Shown here in pieces: positions 1 to 9,632 of a DNA stretch of 64,000 nucleotides; positions within the stretch are counted from its first letter, which is position 1, and the number at the start of each line of letters is the position of its first letter. Source of the stretch: Eremothecium cymbalariae DBVPG#7215 (lineage: Eukaryota; Ascomycota; Saccharomycetes; Saccharomycetales; Saccharomycetaceae); NCBI RefSeq assembly GCF_000235365.1, contig NC_016450.1, positions 372,001 to 436,000 of the forward strand, read 5' to 3'. The position numbers were made by a program, and so were the translations under genes. The notes under the pieces were generated by a model. It made no database searches, had not been told where the DNA came from, and saw nothing but the letters and a program-made list of their open reading frames with translations.

Positions 1-1254
1 GTTTCCTTCCAGCATGTTGATATTGAGGAGAAGTTATTGGTGCGGGACTATTATGTGTGTGAAAAGACCGATGGACTACGTACACTGATGCTTATAATAG
101 TGAATCCGGTTACTAAAGAGCAAGGGTGTTTTCTAGTTGATAGAGAGAATAATTATTATCTGATTAATGGGTTTAGATTTCCAAGGTTACCTAGAGCAAA
201 TAAAAAAGAGTTATTAGAAACTTTTCAAGATGGTACACTAATTGATGGTGAGCTTGTGATGCAAACAAATCCTATGACGAAGATCAATGAATTGCGTTAT
301 CTTATGTTCGATTGTCTAGCTATTAATGGTCGATCATTGGTGCAGTCTCCAACTAGTTCTAGGTTGGCACATTTAGGTAAGGAGTTCTTTAAGCCGTACT
401 ATGATCTTCGTTCCGTGTATCCAGACCATTGCTCAAATTTCCCGTTTAAACTATCTATGAAGCATATGAACTTCAGTTATGATTTGGTTAAGATTGCTTC
501 TACGCTAGACAAGCTGCCTCATGTCTCTGATGGACTGATTTTCACTCCTGTGAATACTTCCTACAATGTTGGTGGTAAAGATTCCAATTTATTAAAGTGG
601 AAACCTCAACAAGAAAACACAGTGGATTTTAAAGTGATTCTTGGAATTCCGTTGGTGGAAGATGAATCGCTTCCAAAGAAGGACAAGAATAGATTTTACT
701 ACAACTTTGATGTAAAGCCCTCATTCCATTTATATGTTTGGCAAGGGGGACCAGACATCAACAATAGACTTCACGATTTTGATCAGCCATTTTCTAAAAA
801 GGAATTCGAAGTTTTGGATAGAACTTATAAGGAATTTGCAGAGCTTCAGATAGGCGATGAGCAGTGGGTACAGCTGAAATCCCTCGAACAGCCATTAAAT
901 GGTAGAATTGTCGAATGTTCCAAAGATCAAGAAACAGGCGAATGGAAATTGCTTCGTTTCAGGGATGACAAGTTGAATGGTAATCATATATCTGTTGTTC
1001 AAAAGGTGTTAGAAAGTATTAGTGATTCTGTAAAACTGGAAGATTTAGAACAAATTGCACCTCAAATGAGATCTAATTGGGAGGCAAGAACATCAGAGAA
1101 AAAACGAAGTTTATCTAGTGTCTACATGCCAGCCCCAAACCCCCCACCACCCATCAATCGGGAAAAGGAACAGCCCAAGTATGTGGACGATGGTGACTGG
1201 TCTGATGAAGAGGAACATGTTTTGCAAGGTGCAAAAAAAATCAGAACGGAATAG
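1..1254 (+). CDS. CEG1: mRNA capping enzyme guanylyltransferase, 3' part (5' end outside window)
   Basis: The reading frame is open from base 1, so the N-terminus lies to the left of the window; there is no start codon here. The protein is the alpha subunit of the nuclear mRNA capping enzyme, which transfers GMP from GTP to the diphosphate 5' end of nascent RNA polymerase II transcripts. The active-site motif EKTDG is encoded at about bases 61-75, and its lysine carries the covalent GMP. Further nucleotidyltransferase motifs follow: DGELVM (about 245-262), DGLIFTP (about 529-549) and LLKWKP (about 589-606), then a C-terminal OB-fold region and an acidic, proline-containing tail. It is convergent with RSM23, the same neighbour as in S. 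cerevisiae (YGL130W-YGL129C). Identification rests on family motifs and on this neighbour. Confidence 0.96.
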   Translation, partial: VSFQHVDIEEKLLVRDYYVCEKTDGLRTLMLIIVNPVTKEQGCFLVDRENNYYLINGFRFPRLPRANKKELLETFQDGTLIDGELVMQTNPMTKINELRYLMFDCLAINGRSLVQSPTSSRLAHLGKEFFKPYYDLRSVYPDHCSNFPFKLSMKHMNFSYDLVKIASTLDKLPHVSDGLIFTPVNTSYNVGGKDSNLLKWKPQQENTVDFKVILGIPLVEDESLPKKDKNRFYYNFDVKPSFHLYVWQGGPDINNRLHDFDQPFSKKEFEVLDRTYKEFAELQIGDEQWVQLKSLEQPLNGRIVECSKDQETGEWKLLRFRDDKLNGNHISVVQKVLESISDSVKLEDLEQIAPQMRSNWEARTSEKKRSLSSVYMPAPNPPPPINREKEQPKYVDDGDWSDEEEHVLQGAKKIRTE

Positions 1255-1344
1255 TTGGAGTCTCAGATTCCTGAAATTATTTAATTATTTCGTGCGTATG
1301 TAAAATTCATTATGTACAGAGGAAGGTTGATATTTATTTACATT

Positions 1345-2646
1345 TCAATATGGGTTCAATGCGATGCATTTCAGTAACTCTCTTGGATTTCCATTCCCGC
1401 TTATGAAATACTTCTCATCAACCAATTGATCGAACGTCTTTTCATTCAGTTCCTTATTCAACAAGATATTGGATTTGATGTAGAAATCGAGTAGTTTTTT
1501 CAGGTCTTCTTTTGACATTTTTTCTACCTTAAATTCTTGGACCCCACCCTTTTGCATCAATTCTGCAAAAATAGGTTCATAATGATACCTCGTTAAGTAA
1601 TGGTCGTGTGGTAACTTCCCCAGTCCAATAGGTAACGTCCTGTTAGTTCTATCAATGCCAGAAGTCGCCAAAAGAACACAGCTACCACTGTGGCGAAACT
1701 TTACAGCTCCAGAAACGACATCCATTATAAACTTTCCAAGCTGAAATTCTAGCAAATGAATGTTTTTGTTCTCTACATTCTTATAGGCAGTAAATGGGGT
1801 TGTCAGGATACGAGAGAAGTTGTCAACTGTAAAGAAAACAGGAAATAAGGATTGTGTTGATATTTCATGTATCACTGCTCCAAAGTGAGCGGCTCTGCTG
1901 CGTGGCGCCGCTGTAAAATTTAGTAAATCCATAAGGGTATTCTCCTTTGAGGATAGTGTGATAGATTTCACTCCACCATCGGCATTATTAGTTTTAAACT
2001 TATACTCTTTTGACAGCGGGATGGATTTCAACGTCTCGGCATTGTTCAAATGGAATGTCTTTTTCAGTAAATCACGCAAATACATTGGCTGGACATATTG
2101 TTTCCCATCATAGTAATAATCGTTTGTACCGTTTAAAAAGCGATCAGGATGTGACAAATGAATGATGAGAGCTTTCTTATCAATACCAAGTGCAAGCGCT
2201 TGAGCTAACAGAGTTGACTTTCCAACTCCAGGTTCACCTGTTATGATAAACTTCTTGTTTTTAGCTGAGTCAATTTGCTGAAATAACTTCTTAGTTGATT
2301 CATCCCTCACTAAAGAAATAGGACGTTGAAATAGCTCATTCATTTGATCTGGCTTGAACGCACCTAGCCGGTACAGACCCTTCAGTTGGGTTTCAGTGTA
2401 AGAAGCAACCTCATTTTTAATGTGCTTGTGCGTAAACTCGGGTAAAGCAGCAGCTGTTGCAGTCTTGTTAAAACCTGAGGTGGATACAACAGCCCTCCAT
2501 CTTTTGTGAAATGACCCTGAAACCTTCTTTGCAGCACTTTTGCTATTTAAAGTCTTATTTCTAGAAAACCCTTGCTTCGGTGTCTTTTTACCTGCAGCCG
2601 TAAGAATCCTAACTGCGGAAAACTGTCTTGTCTGATTTCTAAACAT
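1345..2646 (-). CDS. RSM23: Mitochondrial small ribosomal subunit protein, DAP3/mS29 family
   Basis: This 433-residue protein belongs to the DAP3/mS29 family, GTP-binding proteins of the mitochondrial small ribosomal subunit. The first ATG is at 2646, and the basic, hydroxylated N-terminus (MFRNQTRQFSAVR) looks like a mitochondrial targeting sequence. A P-loop (GEPGVGKST) lies at residues 137-145, followed by a region with the AAA-like layout typical of the family. Length matches the S. cerevisiae protein (about 450 residues). It is convergent with CEG1, with only about 90 bp between stop codons. This pair belongs to a different ancestral region from the genes to its right. Confidence 0.94.
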   Translation of the reverse strand: MFRNQTRQFSAVRILTAAGKKTPKQGFSRNKTLNSKSAAKKVSGSFHKRWRAVVSTSGFNKTATAAALPEFTHKHIKNEVASYTETQLKGLYRLGAFKPDQMNELFQRPISLVRDESTKKLFQQIDSAKNKKFIITGEPGVGKSTLLAQALALGIDKKALIIHLSHPDRFLNGTNDYYYDGKQYVQPMYLRDLLKKTFHLNNAETLKSIPLSKEYKFKTNNADGGVKSITLSSKENTLMDLLNFTAAPRSRAAHFGAVIHEISTQSLFPVFFTVDNFSRILTTPFTAYKNVENKNIHLLEFQLGKFIMDVVSGAVKFRHSGSCVLLATSGIDRTNRTLPIGLGKLPHDHYLTRYHYEPIFAELMQKGGVQEFKVEKMSKEDLKKLLDFYIKSNILLNKELNEKTFDQLVDEKYFISGNGNPRELLKCIALNPY

Positions 2647-2900
2647 CACAGGAAGTGATATAGATCTTGTATCAGGTTCAGCAGCAGCAATTTATGGTTT
2701 CACCCCTCGTTATGCTTCGGATATCTTTAGAGGTTTACTGTATATATTGAGATATAGAAAGAAGCTTTAGTTTGAAAAATTTTCCAATCACCATAAACGT
2801 ACTTCAACACACGCGACTCAAATCGCCAGTTCTTTAGGTTTTATATGCGCATTAAGTATAACAGATAAAGTAATATGGACTATAAAAGCTTAAGCTATAT

Positions 2901-4490
2901 CTAAGATGAACCGGTTTCATTATTGGTCTCAGCAACGCTTTCTGTATTATTGTTTTCTGTAGGCATGGCTGTAGTAACACTTGGCGCGTCGTGATTTTCC
3001 TTCTCAGCATTTTGTTCAATGGTTGGTATCCCTCTTGCAGTTAAAAAGTCGAATATACTCTTTTGTACTTTAATGGGATTATCAATTTTAGTCTCATCTC
3101 CTTGAGCACCTGTAACTTGACTGAAAGCGTCTATGTAGCTGAAAAATGCGTTAAACACATTCTCATCCACCTCTTCTTTGTAGATCTTGTCATAGATGTG
3201 CACCATCTTGAAACTATCAATATCTCTTTGATATTTACTGAAATTGATGGGTTCATAGCCAAACTCTTCTAACCTTTTATTGTAGCCATCATAGACGGGG
3301 AACTCTAACAGGAGTCCTAAAGCGGGGGCCTTGGGAATATTAATCTTCTGAGGACCATATGCTTGAGAAATACGGCTTATCGGGCATCCGCAGCGGGTTA
3401 TTAAAGTGGCCATAGAGATCATCTTACGAATTTGATGTAGCATAAAAGATTGTCCATGGATTTTAATAGAAACCCATTCTGTCTTCATATCTCCAATGAC
3501 AAACGGCTCCGACACAGTCACTTCCTTTATGAACCGACATGCGCTAGGATCCTTGAAGTCCTTGCCTAGGGTGAAATTGTGGAAGTTATGGTGGCCCAAA
3601 TATTGTTCTAGTGAGGAGCGAAACTTGTTCAATTTACTTTCTGAAACACGGTATGCTCTACGGTGGGAATTCTCTATTTTCTTGTATTGCTTTACTTTTT
3701 GATACAAGTCATTGCTCTCGTCAAACGCTTCTCTGCTTGGAGGGGTATATTCGACTATTTCTTGTAGTTCTTGTTCTGTAAAAGTAGCCTTAACTGTCTT
3801 TTCAAAGGACTTCCAGAACTGTACAGACTCTTCATCGTCGTCTAAAACATTTGGAAGCTCTTCTTTACTTTGCTCGACTTCCTGGTATAGGTAGCTGCCA
3901 GGTTTCGGACCAATCAAAGAATAAGTTGGTAACAAATATTCATACCATCTCGAACTGCATAATTTACGAGAATCAAAGGCCTTGTTGACACGGTTGATAC
4001 TCCACACCCTGATACTAGGAGGAAGAATGTCATTGATCTTCTCCCGAATACTTGAATCTTCGATAATTAATTTCAAAGAGATCACATTCCCACCTGCATG
4101 AACACCTTTATCCGTCCTAGCAGCTCTCATAAATCCATTTTTTTTCAAATCAGTGGAATTAGCTTTCGAAATCGCACCGGCCTTCACAAAAGCATCAAAT
4201 AATGCAGCTTCAATTGTTGGGTTAGGTGGGTTATACTGCATGCCATGATAGCCTGTGCCACAGTATCCAACCATCACAGCAACCTTTTTCTTTGGCAACC
4301 TGATCTCCTTGGAACCATCATCAGCTAAAGCCACTGTCGGAGTTTCATCGTTACGAGACTTTTTAGAGTCTCTAGAGTTGTCATAATCTGCCTTCCGTGC
4401 CTTAGTTTGCTTATACTTTGCACCTCTCTTGTAAGCAACTTCATTTGGTTGATCTTCATCGTACGTAGTTTGTAAAGTAACTTCAGCCAT
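2901..4490 (-). CDS. PUS1: tRNA pseudouridine synthase Pus1 (single ancestor of PUS1/PUS2)
   Basis: A TruA-family pseudouridine synthase that modifies several tRNA positions (including 27, 28, 34-36 and intron-dependent sites) and U2 snRNA in the nucleus. The frame stays open 126 bp upstream, but I place the start at the ATG at 4490 because the protein then begins MAEVTLQ and has the usual length (529 residues). The catalytic aspartate is D127 in the ARTDKGVHAGG motif. A conserved VGYCGTGYHGMQYNPP block lies at residues 74-89, and the core runs to about residue 430. The tail is basic and then low complexity. It corresponds to YPL212C and YGL063W, which are separate paralogs in S. cerevisiae. 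It is transcribed divergently from NIP7 across about 520 bp. Confidence 0.96.
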   Translation of the reverse strand: MAEVTLQTTYDEDQPNEVAYKRGAKYKQTKARKADYDNSRDSKKSRNDETPTVALADDGSKEIRLPKKKVAVMVGYCGTGYHGMQYNPPNPTIEAALFDAFVKAGAISKANSTDLKKNGFMRAARTDKGVHAGGNVISLKLIIEDSSIREKINDILPPSIRVWSINRVNKAFDSRKLCSSRWYEYLLPTYSLIGPKPGSYLYQEVEQSKEELPNVLDDDEESVQFWKSFEKTVKATFTEQELQEIVEYTPPSREAFDESNDLYQKVKQYKKIENSHRRAYRVSESKLNKFRSSLEQYLGHHNFHNFTLGKDFKDPSACRFIKEVTVSEPFVIGDMKTEWVSIKIHGQSFMLHQIRKMISMATLITRCGCPISRISQAYGPQKINIPKAPALGLLLEFPVYDGYNKRLEEFGYEPINFSKYQRDIDSFKMVHIYDKIYKEEVDENVFNAFFSYIDAFSQVTGAQGDETKIDNPIKVQKSIFDFLTARGIPTIEQNAEKENHDAPSVTTAMPTENNNTESVAETNNETGSS

Positions 4491-4877
4491 GTAATTCAAA
4501 AAAAGAACCTTAGGAACAATGATATCTATGTTCCAATATAAAGCAAACCTATCCTTTGAGCTACAACAACCCAGCCTATATATTCTGTTGTGGTGATTAA
4601 GATGAGCTTGGTTCATGAAAAATCGTATATCGCCTCGTCAAATTTTTCATCTTGAAATAAACCATCATGTTAAACAAAAGCCCCAGACAGAACCAAATAA
4701 ATCTACCTAATTTGTCTAGTTAATGTTCTTGATAATCTTACTGAATATGTAGAAGCATCATATTCCAACAACGGCGTTTATTGCCATTTCACCTTAGCAG
4801 TTATGCTCATTCTACTTAACTTTCCGATGCATATACTGCATCAACATTTTATAGAACGTATTTCTTTTTTGAAATGT

Positions 4878-4906
4878 AAAAAATTTTTCAAGTTCTGCGA
4901 TGAGAT
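4878..4906 (+). promoter_or_regulatory. RRPE and PAC elements upstream of NIP7
   Basis: An RRPE-like element (AAAAAATTTTT, 4878-4888) is followed by a PAC element (GCGATGAGAT, 4897-4906), about 105 bp before the NIP7 ATG. This pair is the hallmark of ribosome-biogenesis promoters in budding yeasts, where Stb3 binds RRPE and Dot6/Tod6 bind PAC. The motifs are visible directly; binding is inferred from the family knowledge. Confidence 0.8.
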
Positions 4907-5010
4907 GATGAATGCAAAGTTCAACTGATTAAAAGGATAGCAGGGTTTGTACTATTAGTTATATCGGTAGCTAGAGGTCCTTTGGATATTGATAAGTATT
5001 TTTGACTAAG

Positions 5011-5556
5011 ATGAGGCAGCTAACAGAACCGGAGACTAGTGTTGTATTTGAAAAGCTAGCAGGATATATTGGCAGGAATATTTCATTTTTAGTTGATAAT
5101 AAAGAACAACCTCATGTTTTTAGATTACAAAAAGACAGAGTATACTATGTTCCTGAGCATATTTCTAAGTTAGCGACTAGTGTGGCTAGATGTAATTTGA
5201 TGTCGTTAGGCATCTGTTTGGGGAAATTTACAAAGACAGGTAAGTTTAGGCTACATGTTACCGCATTGCCGGTTTTAGCACAGCATGCGAAATATAAGAT
5301 TTGGATTAAACAAAACGGAGAAATGCCGTTTCTGTATGGGAACCATGTTTTGAAGGCTCATGTTGGTAAGATGTCGGACGACATACCTGAGCATTCAGGT
5401 GTGATAGTATTCTCGATGCATGATGTGCCTCTGGGATTTGGTGTGAGTGCAAAGAGTACTTCTGAGGCTCGAGATCTTCAGCCAAATGGAATTGCTGCAT
5501 TCAGACAAGCGGATATTGGTGAATATCTGAGAGATGAAGACACATTGTTTACCTAG
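5011..5556 (+). CDS. NIP7: 60S ribosome biogenesis protein Nip7
   Basis: A 181-residue protein with the PUA-domain architecture of Nip7, a nucleolar factor needed for 27S pre-rRNA processing and assembly of 60S subunits, acting with Nop8 and the exosome in yeast. The start ATG at 5011 gives MRQLTEPET, exactly the family start and length. Conserved blocks include KLAGYIGRN (residues 15-23), the LGICLGKFTKTGKF segment near residue 70, and the PUA region containing GNHVLKAHVGKM (about 113-124). The RRPE and PAC sites just upstream fit its role. Divergent from PUS1 and convergent with SRP72, as expected for YPL211W. Confidence 0.98.
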   Translation: MRQLTEPETSVVFEKLAGYIGRNISFLVDNKEQPHVFRLQKDRVYYVPEHISKLATSVARCNLMSLGICLGKFTKTGKFRLHVTALPVLAQHAKYKIWIKQNGEMPFLYGNHVLKAHVGKMSDDIPEHSGVIVFSMHDVPLGFGVSAKSTSEARDLQPNGIAAFRQADIGEYLRDEDTLFT

Positions 5557-5748
5557 TTGAAGCACTAAAAAGATACAAAAATATCTACATATCAGTGGAG
5601 AGGGAAGATGCATATAATTTATTATAGGATGGAACCGCCCATATCATGTACAATAAGGTAAATTTAACAGTTGTATATACAAATGATACATTCAGGATAC
5701 ATTAAAAGTTATAATATGGCTGTATTTTTTCTATGCAGTTTGAGAAGT

Positions 5749-7623
5749 TCATCTGCGCCCCTGTTTCTTATTCTTTCCCTTTTTCTTTTGCTTGGTAATA
5801 TCAAGGTTTTGTTCAGATTTTTTGTTCATTGTACCACCTTGTGTTTGTTTAGCTGATTGCTTCTTCTTCACTTTATAGTTAGATCTATCCCTCAATGGCA
5901 ACCACCTCTCTAGGTCTACTGGTCTGTTTGGATCAGCATTGGCGGGAAGCTTTTTCTTTTGTACACGCTTCTTCTTTGCCACTATACTAACTGTGGATTT
6001 CCTTCCCTGCGAAATACGTTCAAATGGCTTGCAACCCAACTCCAAAAGATTATTCACGTCAACAGCAGAAACTAGAGAATCCATATTTTTAAGATATATA
6101 GATTTCTCTGAATCCTTACCAACTACAGATTTTACCAAATTGTCATTTGGAGAAATTGCTGACAGCGCAATAAATAGCTTATCAGCATCCTGCAAATTAT
6201 TAAGAGCTAGAAGTTGGAAACCAACAAATTTCCAGAACTCAAAATCTTCACTGGCTGTTTCAGAACTGAATAACCCAGCTAAATTCGATAAGAATTTTTT
6301 TAGAAGTTGTTCCTTGCGAGTCTTGCGATATAACTCTACTAGAGTATACGACATAACACGCGTAAACGATGAAAGTTTTGGATCATCCACAAGGGCCTTT
6401 TTACAATAAGACTCTGCTAATCTAATGGCATTGTCAAAGTTACCAATCTTTATTTGCAATTGTATCGCTAGCAACAGAGTTCCATTTCCAGACTTAGAAA
6501 CATCCGCAGCAATGGATTTCTTCATATGATTATAAAGAAGCTTGGCTTGCACCTTATATGGCTCCAAACAGACGTCATCAACGAGCTTTGAATACTGGGA
6601 CATTGTGCATGAAAGCATAGTCCTCTTTGATCTAAATTTACTATTGGCGAACAACTTCAAAAATAAGACGTTAGCTTGTAGCTGTTTCCATTGATCATGA
6701 GAATATTTACCAGTGTTACAGGAATTCACGGTTTCGACATCTAACTGACGTAACACCAACGGTAAGTTTGTATTTTCATTATATCTAGAAAGATCTCTGA
6801 AAGACAGAAGGTTGGTTTTAATGATTGGCATTAGTTCTGACTTGCTATTAATCCTCGACTGTAAGTTCAACAATATCTTTCTGCTTTCCTTATTTAAACC
6901 TTGTTTTTGCTTCACAAACGCAATCTGTAATTCAATCAAGTTTAAATCTCCCTCATTCTCTTCAGCCTTAACCAGCTCTAAAGCTTTCTGTAGTAAGACC
7001 ATTGCACCTTCAAGATCTCCCCTCGAGGAATGAATAATAGATTCATTAAACAATAAATCATAAGATTCCTCATTGAGAGGGGTGACCACATCTTGATGTC
7101 TATTTGGAGATAAAAACCCTAATGCGGCCCTTTCATTACAACCCAACTCTACCTCGATATCCTCACCATCCATATTATGAAGCGCCAAGTACTTGTATAT
7201 TTTAAAAGCCTCCTCATACTGCCCAATTTTGTAACAAAATTGCGCACGAACATGCAACAGTGCCCGCTCGTTGCAATCAACAGAAATTTTCTCCAAAAGT
7301 TCATCTAAACTACCGGCCATCGACTTCCAAACCTCTTCAAATTTCTTTTGACGATTCAATTTGTAATAAATGTACAACTCAAACAGTCCGAAGGATGCAT
7401 TGTTAGCTGCCACTTTCTTGTACTCTACGAGTAGAAATTCAGCAAATTCATAGAACCCCTCCGGAATTAGACGACGAAAACACTTATCCATAACAGCCTC
7501 CGGGACTTGATAGTTTGCAGATAACATGTCCAAGCAATTGTACGCAATTTCATAAGGATGTTTATCTTTGTCACTACTGACACTTAGTTGTTCCACCAAC
7601 GAAGTCAAATCTTTATTCACCAT
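5749..7623 (-). CDS. SRP72: Signal recognition particle subunit Srp72
   Basis: This protein of 624 residues is the SRP72 subunit of the signal recognition particle, which targets ribosomes making secretory proteins to the ER. The ATG at 7623 (MVNKDLTSLVEQLS) is the first in frame. The N-terminal two thirds has the helical, TPR-like composition typical of SRP72. The C-terminus carries the conserved RNA-binding region: a lysine-rich stretch (KKKRVQKKK), then PVDLERWLPLRDRS at about residue 570, then a very basic tail. Length agrees with the S. cerevisiae protein (640). It matches YPL210C in position and strand, convergent with NIP7 and divergent from MRH4. Confidence 0.95.
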   Translation of the reverse strand: MVNKDLTSLVEQLSVSSDKDKHPYEIAYNCLDMLSANYQVPEAVMDKCFRRLIPEGFYEFAEFLLVEYKKVAANNASFGLFELYIYYKLNRQKKFEEVWKSMAGSLDELLEKISVDCNERALLHVRAQFCYKIGQYEEAFKIYKYLALHNMDGEDIEVELGCNERAALGFLSPNRHQDVVTPLNEESYDLLFNESIIHSSRGDLEGAMVLLQKALELVKAEENEGDLNLIELQIAFVKQKQGLNKESRKILLNLQSRINSKSELMPIIKTNLLSFRDLSRYNENTNLPLVLRQLDVETVNSCNTGKYSHDQWKQLQANVLFLKLFANSKFRSKRTMLSCTMSQYSKLVDDVCLEPYKVQAKLLYNHMKKSIAADVSKSGNGTLLLAIQLQIKIGNFDNAIRLAESYCKKALVDDPKLSSFTRVMSYTLVELYRKTRKEQLLKKFLSNLAGLFSSETASEDFEFWKFVGFQLLALNNLQDADKLFIALSAISPNDNLVKSVVGKDSEKSIYLKNMDSLVSAVDVNNLLELGCKPFERISQGRKSTVSIVAKKKRVQKKKLPANADPNRPVDLERWLPLRDRSNYKVKKKQSAKQTQGGTMNKKSEQNLDITKQKKKGKNKKQGRR

Positions 7624-7904
7624 ATCCACACAATTATACGTCGTTAACAGGTGACCTTAAGGCACTTGCCACTATCTAACCCTTCTGAATATGTTCTCTT
7701 GAAGATAATAATCGGACCCGAACATTTGTAGATTTGTTAAAATGAAAAGTTTTATTTCGTAGGAAGTGCCCGCATCGAAGATCATAGTGGAAAATACTTC
7801 GATGAGCATTAAATAGATGACATCAAGGACATAGGATGGCAGTTAATAGGTAGCTGGTTATTTTGGAAGGATTGTTTGGGGGGAGCTGAAAGCCTTAGAA
7901 TAAA

Positions 7905-9545
7905 ATGTATATTTTGAACTCTTTGAGATTACAGAAGCGATTACCAGAAGCTGTGCGAGTACAATTATGGTGCTTTCGTCGATGCAAAGTGGCATCTAGG
8001 GTCACCGAATTGAAAAGGAAGACAAATTTGCATAGTAAACCATTCCAATATGGTAAACATGGAGGTCTAACCACTGGTGATGAGCAACTATTATATGATA
8101 GCAAGAAATTGGTAGAAAAAATTACAGATTTTGATCAGTTGAAGGTGCTTCCAGATGTGAGAACTTCATTGAGGGCAATAATTGCCAGTGAGACAATAGT
8201 TAACAATTCACTGCACGAAGAGGAGTTTGATTTAAGCAATGGAAAGCTAATGGAGTCTGCAGCAAATATTAAGCCCACTCCTATTCAAGTGACTGTGATT
8301 CAAAGATTGTCGAAAAAGCTGATGGATCCAAGGCTGCAGGTTCATTTGGTTGCAGCAGAGACAGGTTCAGGAAAGACTATGTCTTATATCTTTCCTTTGG
8401 TAGACTACTTGAAAAGACAGGAATGTGAGACTCCAGAGAGCTGGCTTCAAATACAAAATAAAGCTATTATACGAGCTGTGATCTTGGTTCCAACTCATGA
8501 ACTGGTTGAGCAGGTTTATGATACAATTAAAAAGTTGGAACCCGTTTTAGGTTTAAAAGCATTTAGTTGGGATATTAATACGCCTTATCAAATGTTTTTA
8601 GATGCTCTAAAAGGTAGAATTGATGTGATGGTGACTACTCCAGGGAAAATATTGAGTTTGTTCCGCATAAACATGATTCATAGGCCGGATAGAATACTTT
8701 CCCAAGTAAAGTTTTTAGTCATGGATGAGGCAGATACACTAATGGACCAGTCTTGGGTTGAAGACTCCTACGAGGTAATCAAGAAAATGCAGAATGTCAA
8801 CCATTTATTATTTTGCAGTGCTACTATACCTGTGGAATTCGAGAAAACGATCAAAAAACTTTTTCCCACATTTAACGTTTTTGTCTCTCCAAACCTTCAT
8901 AAAATTAATAAAAAGTCTGAAATCAAAGTTATCAATTCATCTCTAAACCCTTATAAGGGTTCTAAGATTAAGGCTTTGGCACAAACATTATATGCTATTT
9001 TGAAAGATAATTCCGATAAAGTGTATGAAAAAAGATGCGTTGTATTTGTTAATGAAAAGCAATCAGTTCAAAGTGTCGTGACAACCCTTAGGGAGAAGTA
9101 TGGGCATGATGTTCATGGATTCAGCAGCACCGATACTATTGAGGATAGGTTAATAAAGATTAGGGCTTTCACTCAGCCTCCTATGCCCTTTGAAAATCAA
9201 TTCAAAGAAAAACCTGTCTCAAACAATATAAAAAAGGTTCTGCCGAATTCGAATATTGTACTTGATAAATTCGATCAAAAAGATACAAACATGAAACCTG
9301 AGAATATGAATCCTTTGAAAGTACTCGTTACCACCGATTTATTAGCTAGAGGAATTAATTTTAGAGGAGTTAAACACGTTGTTCTCTATGATATCCCAGC
9401 AAAATCTGTTGATTTAATTCACAGAGTTGGAAGAACCGGAAGAATGAAACAAAAAGGTACCATATACATTATTGGAGACAAAAAACTAAAAGCTTGGGCC
9501 AAAGGGTTACCATCCATTGTGAAGAAGAACGTTGCAATTCAATAG
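7905..9545 (+). CDS. MRH4: Mitochondrial DEAD-box RNA helicase Mrh4
   Basis: A 546-residue DEAD-box RNA helicase of the Mrh4 type, required in mitochondria for late assembly of the large ribosomal subunit. The N-terminus is arginine-rich and poor in acidic residues (MYILNSLRLQKRLPEAVR), consistent with a mitochondrial presequence. Helicase motifs are visible in order: AAETGSGKT (about residues 150-158), PTHEL (Ia), TTPGK (Ib), VMDEAD (about 272), CSAT (III, about 304), TTDLLARGINF (V) and HRVGRTGR (VI, about 506). It corresponds to YGL064C, inserted here between YPL210C and YPL209C homologs, which illustrates the pre-duplication gene order. Confidence 0.94.
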   Translation: MYILNSLRLQKRLPEAVRVQLWCFRRCKVASRVTELKRKTNLHSKPFQYGKHGGLTTGDEQLLYDSKKLVEKITDFDQLKVLPDVRTSLRAIIASETIVNNSLHEEEFDLSNGKLMESAANIKPTPIQVTVIQRLSKKLMDPRLQVHLVAAETGSGKTMSYIFPLVDYLKRQECETPESWLQIQNKAIIRAVILVPTHELVEQVYDTIKKLEPVLGLKAFSWDINTPYQMFLDALKGRIDVMVTTPGKILSLFRINMIHRPDRILSQVKFLVMDEADTLMDQSWVEDSYEVIKKMQNVNHLLFCSATIPVEFEKTIKKLFPTFNVFVSPNLHKINKKSEIKVINSSLNPYKGSKIKALAQTLYAILKDNSDKVYEKRCVVFVNEKQSVQSVVTTLREKYGHDVHGFSSTDTIEDRLIKIRAFTQPPMPFENQFKEKPVSNNIKKVLPNSNIVLDKFDQKDTNMKPENMNPLKVLVTTDLLARGINFRGVKHVVLYDIPAKSVDLIHRVGRTGRMKQKGTIYIIGDKKLKAWAKGLPSIVKKNVAIQ

Positions 9546-9632
9546 ATGATTATAGATTTAATACCAATGTAGATAGGGTTAATAATTATTGGGTGGCGTG
9601 TACATAGATATAATGTCAATTCAGGCGATGTT

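Noticed and set aside
4491..4616. N-terminal extension of PUS1 from the upstream ATG at 4616
   Set aside because: The added 42 residues have no likeness to the family and would run into the shared promoter; the ATG at 4490 gives the usual start.
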